A stretch of DNA of 64,000 nucleotides from an uncultured Acidimicrobiales bacterium (lineage in GTDB: Bacteria > Actinomycetota > Acidimicrobiia > Acidimicrobiales > SZUA-35): the NCBI GenBank assembly GCA_937922805.1, contig CALAJV010000002.1, forward strand, positions 1 to 64,000, written 5' to 3'. Position 1 is the stretch's first letter. Every line of letters begins with the position of its first letter. The notes below the pieces were generated by a model that was given only the letters and a program-made list of their open reading frames with translations, was not told where the DNA came from and did no database searches. The position numbers and the translations under genes were made by a program. Shown here one piece after another: positions 8,424-16,975 of the stretch.

Positions 8424-9494
8424 TTGGCATCGTTACGTGTTGGTTTCCTCGGATGCGGACTAATCGGCAGAAGCCACGCCGCTGGTCTTTCATCAGTCAA
8501 ACAGGCAGAGATCGTTTCAGTCTTCGACCCAGATGGAAAAAGGTCGGCCCGATTCGCATCCGACTTCTGTCCATCAGCTGGACTTGACGCTATAGCAGCA
8601 AGTGCTGAGGCGGTCATAGAAGCGGTTGACGTCGTTTATGTCTGCACCTGGACGTCGGAACATCGACGATTGGTCGAGATGGCGGCACACGCCAAAAAGG
8701 CAGTGTTCTGCGAAAAGCCTCTAGCTACGTCGTTGGATGACGCCGTTGCTATGCAACAAGCCGTAGCCTCAGCCGGTGTGACAAATCAAGTCGGACTGGT
8801 GTTGCGACATTCACCCGCGTTTCGCTGGCTCCAACAGCAAATCTCCCAAGCCAATGTTGGCCGCTTGATGTCGATCGTTTTTCGAGACGACCAGTACATT
8901 CCGACCCAAGGTCTCTACGACTCGGTCTGGCGGAGCGATATCAACAAAGCTGGAGGCGGCGCCTTGCTCGAGCACTCGATTCATGATCTTGATCTTCTCG
9001 AGTGGATGATGGGGCCTATCTCGGAAGTAACAGCCAGGATGGATTCAATCCACGGAATCCACGGAATCGACGATCAAGCGTCGGTTCTGTTAGTTGCCGA
9101 GTCAGGCGCCCACGCATCGCTGGTATCGATCTGGCATGACATGCTCAATCGTCCATCCCAGCGACGAGTCGAAGCTATATGCCAGCGTGGCTTCTTTTCC
9201 CTTGAAGGAGACTGGTCCGGCCCAGTGCATTACGAACTGGCAGATCAATCCGGACAGCCTCAGTCCCAGGGAACGCTTGGCGACGAACAGTTGGAAGCAG
9301 CTGCGGCTGAAGTAGACAAAATTACTAACTCACCCGACGCCGGATTCATCGCGGCCGCGCTCGAAGACCGGCCGGCCTATCCTGATTTTGGAACAGCGCT
9401 TCAGGCTCACCGGTTGGCCGACGCAGCATACCGGTCCGCCCAGGCCGGCGGCTTGGCGGTTCCAACTCCGCCATTGGTTTTCGACAAGTCGTGA
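8424..9494 (+). CDS. Gfo/Idh/MocA family NAD(P)-dependent oxidoreductase
   Basis: A 356-residue sugar- or polyol-type dehydrogenase. The N-terminal Rossmann motif is GFLGCGLIGRSHA (about residues 7-19). The family signature EKPLAT follows VFCEKPLAT near residue 96. The C-terminal alpha/beta domain includes the GGGALLEHSIHDLDLLEWM helix with the usual catalytic histidine. Members oxidise or reduce sugars, inositols or their acids. An inositol link is tempting, as an inositol-phosphate synthase lies in the window, but nothing in the sequence shows it. The start is TTG 8424 with TGGAG upstream. It ends four bases before the convergent selenoprotein gene. Confidence 0.88.
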   Translation: MASLRVGFLGCGLIGRSHAAGLSSVKQAEIVSVFDPDGKRSARFASDFCPSAGLDAIAASAEAVIEAVDVVYVCTWTSEHRRLVEMAAHAKKAVFCEKPLATSLDDAVAMQQAVASAGVTNQVGLVLRHSPAFRWLQQQISQANVGRLMSIVFRDDQYIPTQGLYDSVWRSDINKAGGGALLEHSIHDLDLLEWMMGPISEVTARMDSIHGIHGIDDQASVLLVAESGAHASLVSIWHDMLNRPSQRRVEAICQRGFFSLEGDWSGPVHYELADQSGQPQSQGTLGDEQLEAAAAEVDKITNSPDAGFIAAALEDRPAYPDFGTALQAHRLADAAYRSAQAGGLAVPTPPLVFDKS

Positions 9495-9497
9495 TTG

Positions 9498-11228
9498 CTA
9501 CCAAACAACTCGACAATCAAGATCGTCGCCAGGCGAAAAGTCAATCCGTTTTGCTGTCCACCAACCGTGCGGTCCGTCGTTACTAAAGGCAAAGGCATTA
9601 GCCCGAGTTTCGTCACCAGCAACCGCAACCATAATTCGCTCTGGACCAGTCACAATTGGAACTAACCGATCTGGGTCGTCTGAAATCGCGTATACCTCGG
9701 GAACTAAACCTTCGCTCACCAGCTCAATTAGGGTTCGTTTGCCCGCGGTTAGGTTGCTCCACGCTCCAATGAAACGTTCAAAATCAACCGCAGGAATACG
9801 GGCCTTCTCGAACAGAGCTTGTTGAACGTCGTTTTTCGACCATCCGGCCTCAGCCATCAGCCGAGCTAGCAAAGGAGATAGCACGAGAAGTGGCTGGAAC
9901 TGGTCGACTCCAAGGCCATATACATGGGATAAATCCCAGCTTGCAGTCCGAGCGATTCCGTTTGCGAGATAGGGAATAACGTCGTTGGGGGTAGCCCCGA
10001 AAACACTTCCGATAATTATTCCGCTATTCATCCGGGCCATCGTGACAACATCATCGTTTCGGCTAAATCCGAACTCTGCACCGATCGGGTCCCAGCCGAT
10101 CTCAGCCAGACAAGCAAAATCTTCAGTCAAGGCAATACGCGTTGCGTTTCCGAACGTCGCTTTGTCGTGTTCGGTGGACGTAAAGCCAAATACATTTCGG
10201 AGATACAGCCGGAGCCACCGTCCAACGCTGCTGTTCGCGTGGACGCCCTCGCGCAAGGCTCCTGGTCCAGAGTTAAATCCGAGGTCGGACATGCTCGGTC
10301 CATGCAAAACAATTAGTGCATCGGCACCAGTCGTGTTGCCGGAATGCTCGGCTCCGTAGCGCGGATCTGTCAGAATCTCGGTCAGGGCCAACAAGATGGG
10401 CAAATAGTCAGGGCGGCAACCGGCCATAACCGCGTTTACTGCAATCGACCAGACCGTCAGATCTCGCCCGGATGAGGCCGCTGTACCTAGTACCTTCCAT
10501 GGGTCATGTCCCGATCCGTCCAAGAACGCCTCAACCCGGTCAACCGTCGGCGGCATCACAGGGTGCCCGTCGCTCCATCCCTGTTCGACAAAATGGTGAT
10601 TTATATCGTCTATCGTTCCACTCACAACGATGTCTAGCGACGCTGGTTCAACCGCGACTGGGCTCGCGTGGGCGGAGCGACCAACGAGCCCGCTGATGAC
10701 CCGTTCGACGGTGAGCGATCTAAAGTTGTGACTCAGCTCTTCAATGCTCTGCGAATCAACATGACCGACCGTAACCGCCAGAGGCATATGGTCGTAACCC
10801 ATCCCTCGCGATGTCGCAAGAGCCTGACCATCGAAGCCGTCGCAGACAATAGAAACTGATGGGATACCTGCAGATTCTGCTGCAATTGCGGCCCGCATCA
10901 CGGCGGGCGTACAGCTACCTCAACAGCCCATCCCAGACACAACAGCGTCAACTTGCCGCCGGCGAAGTTCTTTTGGCAGGTTCTTGACCCGCTGTTTCTC
11001 ATCAGCTCCGTGCAGGTTCCCAAATTCCTCGTAGCTAATGATTTCGATGTCGTCGAACCGCCCGGTCAGCTCTTCAGCCAAAATTGGGAAAAGCTCATCA
11101 CCACGAAAGACGTAGTCCCACAAAAACGCGACGCGCTTCCCGTCTAGGGTGTCCAATCGATCAGCGCCGCGCTGGGTCTGAACTCCACGAGGGGAGCGCG
11201 GCCAAACGACATCGTAATTTGAGGTCAT
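9498..11228 (-). CDS. UGSC-family selenoprotein; in-frame TGA read as selenocysteine
   Basis: Two abutting frames join when the TGA at 10920-10922 is read as selenocysteine, giving 576 residues with Sec at 103. The join reads VVSGMGC-U-GSCTPAVM, which is the CUGSC motif of the UGSC family known from marine bacterial selenoproteome surveys (from memory). The N-terminal domain (about 1-175) alternates strands and helices around the motif: GKRVAFLWDYVFRGDELFP before, GIPSVSIVCDGFD after. The C-terminal domain (about 175-576) carries QGWSDGHPVMPPTVDRVEAF and NAVMAGCRPDYLPILLAL, a pattern I recall from proteins linked to UGSC domains. No enzymatic activity is known to me. Two cysteines flank Sec (C102, C106), so a redox selenenylsulfide is plausible. 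ATG 11228 starts it, 48 bases after the F420 oxidoreductase on the same strand. No stop or frameshift mars the rest. Confidence 0.88.
10879..10915 (-). promoter_or_regulatory. Candidate bacterial SECIS stem-loop downstream of the Sec UGA
   Basis: Counting from the base after UGA, the RNA folds into a lower stem GCUGUA (5-10) with UGCAGC (36-41), including one G-U pair, an internal loop, and a perfect 6-bp upper stem GCCCGC (12-17) with GCGGGC (24-29). The six-base apical loop CGUGAU occupies positions 18-23 and has G at position 19. In E. coli fdhF the SelB-bound loop sits at the same distance from UGA and also has G there (from memory). The element lies wholly in coding sequence, as bacterial SECIS elements do. 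Confidence 0.72.
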
Positions 11229-11276
11229 TCAAAAACTCTACAGCAGAGCGCTCCGACGGTGGCGAAACCGTTCGTT

Positions 11277-12122
11277 CTACCCGTTGGTGAACTTGGCGTA
11301 GCTCTCAACCGCAGCCATTACCTCGTCCCGATTTCCTTGAGGAAGTTCGAACAGGGCACGCTTAACACCCGCAGCTCGGAGAGCATCTAACTTTTCAGCA
11401 TCCGGTGCAGCCCGAAAGACACCGAGTTCAACCGTTTCGGGATCGCGACCAATATTCTCGCATGCTTTCTCGACTTCGCCCCACCCGTCGAGCGCCGGAC
11501 CGCCGCCAATCGGCATCCACCCGTCACAGAATTCAGCGATGTGAGCTGCGGTCTTGGGACCAGCTCCACCACCCATGATTACCGGCGGGTGCGGAGACTG
11601 GGAGGGTTTCGGCCAAGCCCAACTAGCTGAGAAGTTCACATGATCGCCAGAAAAACTCGCTTCATCTTCAGTCCATAGTTCTTTCATAGCCAGGACATTT
11701 TCGCGTAACCTAGCCCTCCGAGTTCCATAGCTAACGCCGTGGTGCTCAAGCTCTTCGACGTTCCAGCCGTAACCGATGCCGAAAAGGAATCGTCCGTTGG
11801 AAATGCGATCCAAAGAAGCAACTTGCTTGGCGGTCCAGATCGGATCGCGTTGGGCGACAAGACAGATTCCAGTTCCCAGTTTGAGAGTCTCAGTTGTTGC
11901 CGCAATGGCGGCTAACGCAATGAATTGGTCAACTGTTCGCCAATAGAAATCCGGAAGATCAGGTGCCCCTTTACGTCCACCCCATGGTGTAGCCCTCGAC
12001 GCCGGGATATGTGAATGCTCCGGAAACCATAGAGACTCGTATCCATGTGCTTCGGCCTCTCGACCGAGCTCGATCGGATCAATCGTTTGATCAGTTGGGA
12101 ATATGTAGAGGCCGATTTCCAT
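11277..12122 (-). CDS. LLM-class (luciferase-like) F420-dependent oxidoreductase
   Basis: A 281-residue TIM-barrel protein. Typical marks are GYESLWFPEHSHIP near residue 30, KLGTGICLVAQRDPIWTAKQ, SNGRFLFGIGYGWNVEE, and PPVIMGGGAGPKTAAHIAE with CDGWMPIGG. In actinobacteria this class usually uses coenzyme F420 rather than FMN for hydride transfer. The substrate is unknown. It is the first gene of a minus-strand pair with the UGSC selenoprotein, 48 bases apart, so the two may act on the same substrate. ATG 12122 fits the conserved N-terminal strand MEIGLYIFPTD. Confidence 0.88.
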   Translation of the reverse strand: MEIGLYIFPTDQTIDPIELGREAEAHGYESLWFPEHSHIPASRATPWGGRKGAPDLPDFYWRTVDQFIALAAIAATTETLKLGTGICLVAQRDPIWTAKQVASLDRISNGRFLFGIGYGWNVEELEHHGVSYGTRRARLRENVLAMKELWTEDEASFSGDHVNFSASWAWPKPSQSPHPPVIMGGGAGPKTAAHIAEFCDGWMPIGGGPALDGWGEVEKACENIGRDPETVELGVFRAAPDAEKLDALRAAGVKRALFELPQGNRDEVMAAVESYAKFTNG

Positions 12123-12183
12123 GTACTCGATCCTTTTGTTTGTACTCGCGATGTCCTATTAGACGGTGGTGAGCGGCCTAGTG

Positions 12184-12912
12184 TCAAGCCAGACCAGAGA
12201 GGGCTCGAACGACCTGAGGATTTCCTCCGAGCGACACCGTTAAGGTAAGCGGTAGTTCGTGGGCGAGTACATCCCACATCCGGTCGAGCAACTCGGCTGC
12301 CATCACCAATTCGCGGTTGACCTCCAGGGCACCTTGGCGGCGCAAGCCATCAGCAACAACCCGCACACCAACGAGCGTGGCAGCGACGCCTAGATCCAAA
12401 GGAGCCGCTCCAGCCGCTCGAGCTGAACGGACGCGATTCTCGACGTCGCTACTTAACTTCGCCACCAGCTCGTCAAGCACCTGTTCATAGTCGGACCGAC
12501 TTCCCTTGGGTGTTTTGAGCAGAACGGTTTGTATCGCGCTTCGACCGGCTTGGCGCGATAACCGAGCCATCTGGGCTTGAACCCCGGCTGCCCAAGCCTG
12601 GCGCCGATCGCCCGCCTTCTTGGGGACCTTACTCGTGGTAGTAGCTCCGGGCGTCCGCCTAAGACCTTCTGTTTTGATTAGCAGTGATTCGGCGAACGCA
12701 AGGGACGCATCGTAATCCCGACGTAGTTCGGCGTCAGAGAGTATTCGCCACGCCTCATTAACGTCAGCCATGGTCGTACCGATGGACTCTGGCTTGGCCA
12801 CATCGGGATGCACCAGACGAGCTGTTTTTCGATACGCAGCCCGGATTTCGTCGAACGAACAATCTGGACTAAGCCCAAGCAAGTCGTAGTAGGTGCTGGT
12901 TCTAGATGTCAT
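12184..12912 (-). CDS. J-domain (DnaJ-like) protein
   Basis: 242 residues with an N-terminal J domain at about 7-70: YYDLLGLSPDCSFDEIRAAY, HPD at 35-37 (needed to stimulate Hsp70 ATPase), and DVNEAWRILSDAELRRDYD. There is no Gly/Phe or zinc-finger domain. The remaining 170 residues are basic, then helical, with no family I recognise. It is therefore a class C co-chaperone with a private client-binding end. It lies 61 bases upstream of the LLM oxidoreductase on the same strand and is divergent from the P450 gene. Confidence 0.85.
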   Translation of the reverse strand: MTSRTSTYYDLLGLSPDCSFDEIRAAYRKTARLVHPDVAKPESIGTTMADVNEAWRILSDAELRRDYDASLAFAESLLIKTEGLRRTPGATTTSKVPKKAGDRRQAWAAGVQAQMARLSRQAGRSAIQTVLLKTPKGSRSDYEQVLDELVAKLSSDVENRVRSARAAGAAPLDLGVAATLVGVRVVADGLRRQGALEVNRELVMAAELLDRMWDVLAHELPLTLTVSLGGNPQVVRALSGLA

Positions 12913-13145
12913 TCAATCCGTGATTCGGGTTACGGAGCCTGGTGTGCAACTTACTGGCTCGCTGTCTAGACATTACTTTTCGGAGCTGTCACATGTCGAT
13001 AGCCAAATGCCGAACTCACAAGCAGGTAGCAGGGCGGTCACAACTCCAGGCTAGCTCTGATATGGCGGACCGTCGGCCACCAAGCCTTCGGAACCGAGCC
13101 AGGCCGCACTTTGGAGGACTGCCGGTCACCAACTACGTTGTTAGC

Positions 13146-14384
13146 ATGAGCGAAACCATGGACCAGATAGACGACGGCTCAATCTTTCTTACCGAACTAG
13201 GCCGGCCAGCTAATCGAGAGAATCCCTATCCGCTGTTCGCCAAAATGAGACAAGAATCACCCGTGCTCGAAACAGGCGTCAACATCTGGTTCACGTTCGA
13301 TCACCAGTCAGCCCATCAGCTTCTCCGAGCCAAAAACGTCTCAAGCGATGGCACTAAGAGCACGTCATTCAAAAACCAGCTGGCCCATGATCCGAACCTT
13401 CAACAGCTGGCTGATCGACCCAAATCAATGTTGTTTCTTGATGCCCCCGAACACACCCGTCTTCGGAAACTCGTCAGTGCTGCCTTTACTCCTCGCACCA
13501 TCGAACGGCTAACTGATCGCGTCGAGACAATTACCGACAATCTGCTCGAAAACATCGCCGACAAAGGCGACGTCGATCTGATTGCCGATTTGGCTTATCC
13601 GCTGCCGGTAGCGGTGATATGCGAACTGCTTGGCATTCCTGCTGCTGATGAAGCAGTCTTCGGACAGTGGTCAGAGACGTTAACCAAAGGACTCGACCCG
13701 CCAATCTTTATTTCCGAGAGTGATCAAGTCGAGATTGAAAAAGCCCGGCTAGAACTCGAGGCCTACACCCGAGATTTGCTGCCCCGTCGTCGGCAACAAC
13801 CAGGGTCCGATCTAATTAGCGGACTTCTGCAAGCACAAGATGAAGGGGATCGCTTGTCCGAGGATGAGCTGATCACAATGGTAATTTTGCTCCTCGTCGC
13901 TGGTCATGAGACAACAGTCAACCTGATTGGAAACGGAACGGTCGCTCTTCTGAGGAATCCAGATCAGCTCAGGAAACTACGGGACGACCCTTCACTGCAA
14001 AAAAATGCCATCGATGAACTTTTGCGGTTCGATAGCCCGGTTCAGTTCAGCGGCCGGAATCTACTTGAGCCGATGGAGCTAGGTGGCACCGAGATCCCTG
14101 CCGGCGATCAGATCATTACGCTGCTCGGCGGAGCCAATCGAGATCCAGAAATATTCGACCAACCCGATGAACTTCTTTTGGATCGCCCAAACGCCAACCG
14201 CCACCTTTCCTTTGGAGGGGGTATTCATCATTGTCTCGGAGCCGCTTTGGCCCGGCTAGAAGGGCAAGTTGCAATCGGACGCCTCGTTCAACGGTTTGAA
14301 AACCTTGAGCTAATGGCCGAACCACCAATCGGAACACGAGTCGTACTTCGCGGATATGAGCAGGTGCTCCTAAGCGCCAGATAG
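13146..14384 (+). CDS. Cytochrome P450
   Basis: A soluble bacterial P450 of 412 residues from ATG 13146. The I-helix oxygen-activation motif is VAGHETT near residue 253, the K-helix ExxR is ELLR, and the haem-binding loop is [10 protein letters not shown] with the thiolate Cys at about 363. The [17 protein letters not shown] meander is intact. It needs ferredoxin and reductase partners not seen in the window. The substrate is unknown; the acyl-CoA and BVMO genes make a hydrophobic catabolic substrate reasonable. The frame is open back to 12942, but the extra 68 residues are basic, unlike the family, and would make it overlong. Confidence 0.92.
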   Translation: MSETMDQIDDGSIFLTELGRPANRENPYPLFAKMRQESPVLETGVNIWFTFDHQSAHQLLRAKNVSSDGTKSTSFKNQLAHDPNLQQLADRPKSMLFLDAPEHTRLRKLVSAAFTPRTIERLTDRVETITDNLLENIADKGDVDLIADLAYPLPVAVICELLGIPAADEAVFGQWSETLTKGLDPPIFISESDQVEIEKARLELEAYTRDLLPRRRQQPGSDLISGLLQAQDEGDRLSEDELITMVILLLVAGHETTVNLIGNGTVALLRNPDQLRKLRDDPSLQKNAIDELLRFDSPVQFSGRNLLEPMELGGTEIPAGDQIITLLGGANRDPEIFDQPDELLLDRPNANRHLSFGGGIHHCLGAALARLEGQVAIGRLVQRFENLELMAEPPIGTRVVLRGYEQVLLSAR

Positions 14385-14545
14385 ACCGCTGAGACAGCGA
14401 GTACAACATTTGCCGAGAAATGGGCCATCAAACCACCTTGGTTTGCTCACATCTTTGGGTGGAAGGTCGATTGATATAGACCAGCAGCTATCGGAACTAT
14501 CCAATAGCGGCTGGTGTATCTGTTCGGCGGCGGATCCACAATCGT

Positions 14546-14587
14546 CGGTGTGGCAAGAGTCTGTCCTCCAGGCTTGTTGCCACACCG
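14546..14587. terminator. Hairpin between convergent P450 and thioesterase genes
   Basis: Perfect 11-bp arms CGGTGTGGCAA (14546-14556) and TTGCCACACCG (14577-14587). Inside the loop AGTCTG and CAGGCT can add about six more pairs with one G-U. It sits in the 230-base convergent gap 14385-14614, which holds no gene, and lacks a T run on either strand. A bidirectional terminator is the likely role. Confidence 0.6.
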
Positions 14588-14614
14588 GCGGCTGCGATCA
14601 ACAGCAGTTGGCCA

Positions 14615-15505
14615 CTACTGTTTCGCCCGGCGCTCTCGCAACAATACTTCCTGGGCGATGGTCGCTATGTGGGTTCCATCAGCTGAGAACAAGTTTCCTA
14701 CTGTCATGCCTCGGGCGCCGGTAAGTCCATGGCAATCCCAGGCGTACAAGTGCCACTTGTCAGCTTCGACCGGACGATGAAACCACATGGCATGATCCAA
14801 GCTCGCACCCATAAAAGTCTCATCGTACTTTTCTTGCTGGACCTGCAACGGGTGGATACTTCGAGCTGCTTCGAACTGAACCGTGTCGGAGGTAAAGGCA
14901 AGCCCACAGCTATGGAGTCGAGGGTCTTCAGGTAGCGAGTCGGCGATTCGAACCCAACCCATTGATTGCCCAGCCCCCGGGTATGTCGACATGTTTCGTC
15001 GTTCCATAATCCAGGGCCAGTCATCAGCCCGCGGCCGGCAGTCTTCCGGGTCGGGAGCAAGTGGCATTCTGGCTGTCTGGACCTCTGCTGCATCTTCGTG
15101 GCGCTGGAATGAGCACGACAAGTGCAAAATGGCCCCGCCCGATTGGCGGGCCACGACCGCTCGGGTACAGAAACTTCGACCATCACGAAGCCGATCAACC
15201 TCATAGCGAACTGGCTCAGCAATCTCGCCCGCTCGGATGAAGTATGCGTGCAACGAATGAGGAACGAACGCTTCGTCTACGGTTTTCAAGGCAGACCAAA
15301 GGGCTTGGGCCACCACTTGGCCGCCGTAGATCCTGCCCCACCGGTACTCGGCGCTAAGCCCGACCCAGGTGTCGGGTCCATGCTCTTGCAAATCCATGAG
15401 AGTGTTGAAATCGGTTGGCGAGTCAGTCACATGACCCAGCCTACGGGCTGGTGGCAGGCCTCGGTATTTCGCCGACGGGTTCGCCCCAGCCCCGTCGGCA
15501 TTCAC
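14615..15505 (-). CDS. tesB: Acyl-CoA thioesterase II (TesB-like)
   Basis: A double-hotdog thioesterase that hydrolyses acyl-CoA to free acid and CoA. Matches are the first hotdog with RIYGGQVVAQALWSALKTV and VPHSLHAYFIRAGE, YEVDRLRDGRSFCTRAV, and the second hotdog with SLDHAMWFHRP, the catalytic Asp in that loop, and ARGMTVGNLFSADG. At 296 residues it is the usual TesB size. The ATG at 15505 gives a 25-residue polar lead; a GTG at 15430 just before TDSPTDFNTL may be the true start. It is convergent with the P450 and lies 39 bases upstream of nothing else on its strand, so the inositol synthase may read through to it. Confidence 0.88.
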   Translation of the reverse strand: MNADGAGANPSAKYRGLPPARRLGHVTDSPTDFNTLMDLQEHGPDTWVGLSAEYRWGRIYGGQVVAQALWSALKTVDEAFVPHSLHAYFIRAGEIAEPVRYEVDRLRDGRSFCTRAVVARQSGGAILHLSCSFQRHEDAAEVQTARMPLAPDPEDCRPRADDWPWIMERRNMSTYPGAGQSMGWVRIADSLPEDPRLHSCGLAFTSDTVQFEAARSIHPLQVQQEKYDETFMGASLDHAMWFHRPVEADKWHLYAWDCHGLTGARGMTVGNLFSADGTHIATIAQEVLLRERRAKQ

Positions 15506-15544
15506 CAGTTGCTGACCACACTCATTTTGGTCTGATGGTACTTC

Positions 15545-16870
15545 TTAGCCTGCTTCAGAGTGAGTAACAGGGCTTTCGCCCATCCACTCCCGAAGCGTGT
15601 TCTTTAGCTTTGTTTGCTGAATAAACAAATCATGTTCTGGGTCTAGTGAGTCTGCGGCGCCTTGAGGCGCTTTGAAGTAGAAGCTCAACCATTCCTGCAC
15701 CCCATGCTCTCCGGCTCGAGCGGCCAGGTCCATGAACAAAGCAAGATCTAACACGATCGGGGCGGCCAAGATTGAGTCTCGACAGAGGAAGTCGATCTTG
15801 ATCTGCATTTGATAGCCCATCCAACCAAAGATGTCGACTGCGTCCCAGCCCTCTTTGTTGTCGCCCCGAGGCTTGTAGTAGTTAATTCGAACTACGTGTT
15901 CGATGTCGCCGTAAAGCTCCGGGTAGACCTCGGGCTGAAGAATCGTTCCAAGGACACCAAGCTTGGAGCTTTCTTTTGTCTTGAAGTTCTCAGGAGCATC
16001 AAGCACCTCACCGTCTCGGTTGCCAAGAATGTTGGTTGAATACCATCCCTCGAGTCCCAGCATTCGAGCTTTGAGGCCCGGAGCAAGAAGGGTCTTCATA
16101 AGCGTCTGGCCAGTTTTGAAGTCCTTTCCAGCGAGGGGAACGTTCCTAACCTTGGCCAACTCAAGCATGCACGGAAGGTCGACCGATAGGTTCGGTGCGC
16201 CGTTAGCAAACGGCACATCGGCCATGAGCGAAGCGTAGGCATAGATTTGGCTGGGGGAGATGTTGTCGTCGTTGTCAATTAGGCCCTGCTCGAAAGCGGC
16301 CACTGTCTCGTGAACCGCACTTGGTTCTTGGTACGCCTCGGTTGAACCGCACCAAACCATTACTAAGCGATCACACTCGTTCTCAGTACGGAAACGCTCA
16401 ATATCGTCGATGAGGGCAGCGGCTTGGTCGGCCTTCGACGCCAGTTGTTTGACCCGAGTACCTTCAAGTCGTGAGACCCATTGTTGGTCGAAGACTGCGT
16501 CCATAGCGACGATTCCTTCGAGTTCAGACGAAATAGCTCCGAGGTCTCGGTTGTCTAACACACCGGCAGTGGTGGCCGCTTCGAGAGCGTTGGGCGATAT
16601 TGGATCCCAACCACCAAAAACGAGGTCATCTAGCGATGCTAACGGCACAAATTCGCGGATCAGCGGGTTTCGGTCTTCTTCTCGCCGGCCGAGACGAATG
16701 TGAGCCATCTGGCTAATCGAACCAATCGGCGGTTCACCTAAGGTACGAGCCGCCAGGACGCCGGCGATGAACGTTGACGACACCGCTCCGAGGCCCGGAG
16801 TTAGTACCCCAAGTTTTCCCTTCGGAGGAGCGATTTCCCGTGGCGTCAATTCTGGCAAAAGATCAGTCAT
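15545..16870 (-). CDS. ino1: Inositol-3-phosphate synthase (myo-inositol-1-phosphate synthase)
   Basis: Converts glucose 6-phosphate to inositol 3-phosphate through an NAD-bound oxidation, aldol cyclisation and reduction. The first Rossmann strand is KLGVLTPGLGAVSSTFIAG (about 19-37). VMVWCGSTEAY, NGAPNLSVDLPC, AGKDFKTGQTLMKT and STNILGNRDGEVL follow, the last two matching the catalytic Lys and the conserved LGNxDG loop. 441 residues is longer than the short mycobacterial form and near other bacterial forms. The product feeds mycothiol and phosphatidylinositol, consistent with the mycothione reductase at 4719. It is divergent from a LysR gene with an A/T-rich spacer holding a perfect inverted repeat. 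Confidence 0.9.
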   Translation of the reverse strand: MTDLLPELTPREIAPPKGKLGVLTPGLGAVSSTFIAGVLAARTLGEPPIGSISQMAHIRLGRREEDRNPLIREFVPLASLDDLVFGGWDPISPNALEAATTAGVLDNRDLGAISSELEGIVAMDAVFDQQWVSRLEGTRVKQLASKADQAAALIDDIERFRTENECDRLVMVWCGSTEAYQEPSAVHETVAAFEQGLIDNDDNISPSQIYAYASLMADVPFANGAPNLSVDLPCMLELAKVRNVPLAGKDFKTGQTLMKTLLAPGLKARMLGLEGWYSTNILGNRDGEVLDAPENFKTKESSKLGVLGTILQPEVYPELYGDIEHVVRINYYKPRGDNKEGWDAVDIFGWMGYQMQIKIDFLCRDSILAAPIVLDLALFMDLAARAGEHGVQEWLSFYFKAPQGAADSLDPEHDLFIQQTKLKNTLREWMGESPVTHSEAG

Positions 16871-16910
16871 GACTTTTATGATAAGTAACCATAATCAAAT
16901 ACCAAGTACT

Positions 16911-16927
16911 ATTAAGTTATACTTAAT
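16911..16927. promoter_or_regulatory. Inverted repeat in the ino1/lysR divergent spacer, likely operator
   Basis: ATTAAGT-TAT-ACTTAAT is a perfect 7-bp dyad with a 3-base centre. It lies 41 bases upstream of the ino1 start and 49 bases upstream of the LysR-type gene. LysR regulators commonly bind such dyads in the shared promoter region. TATACT at 16918-16923 inside it could be the -10 box of the regulator gene, which would suit autorepression. Confidence 0.5.
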
Positions 16928-16975
16928 TGTTGGTGAACGTCGCTTGACCTTCGCTCGAGCACAAGGAGATTTACG

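Noticed and set aside
10901..10922. Pseudogene or frameshift at the TGA of the UGSC gene
   Set aside because: The frame is the same on both sides, the surrounding motif is intact and a SECIS-like structure follows. Selenocysteine explains all of this better.
12942..13145. 68-residue N-terminal extension of the P450
   Set aside because: It is basic and low in structure, has no counterpart in the family, and ATG 13146 gives the usual length.
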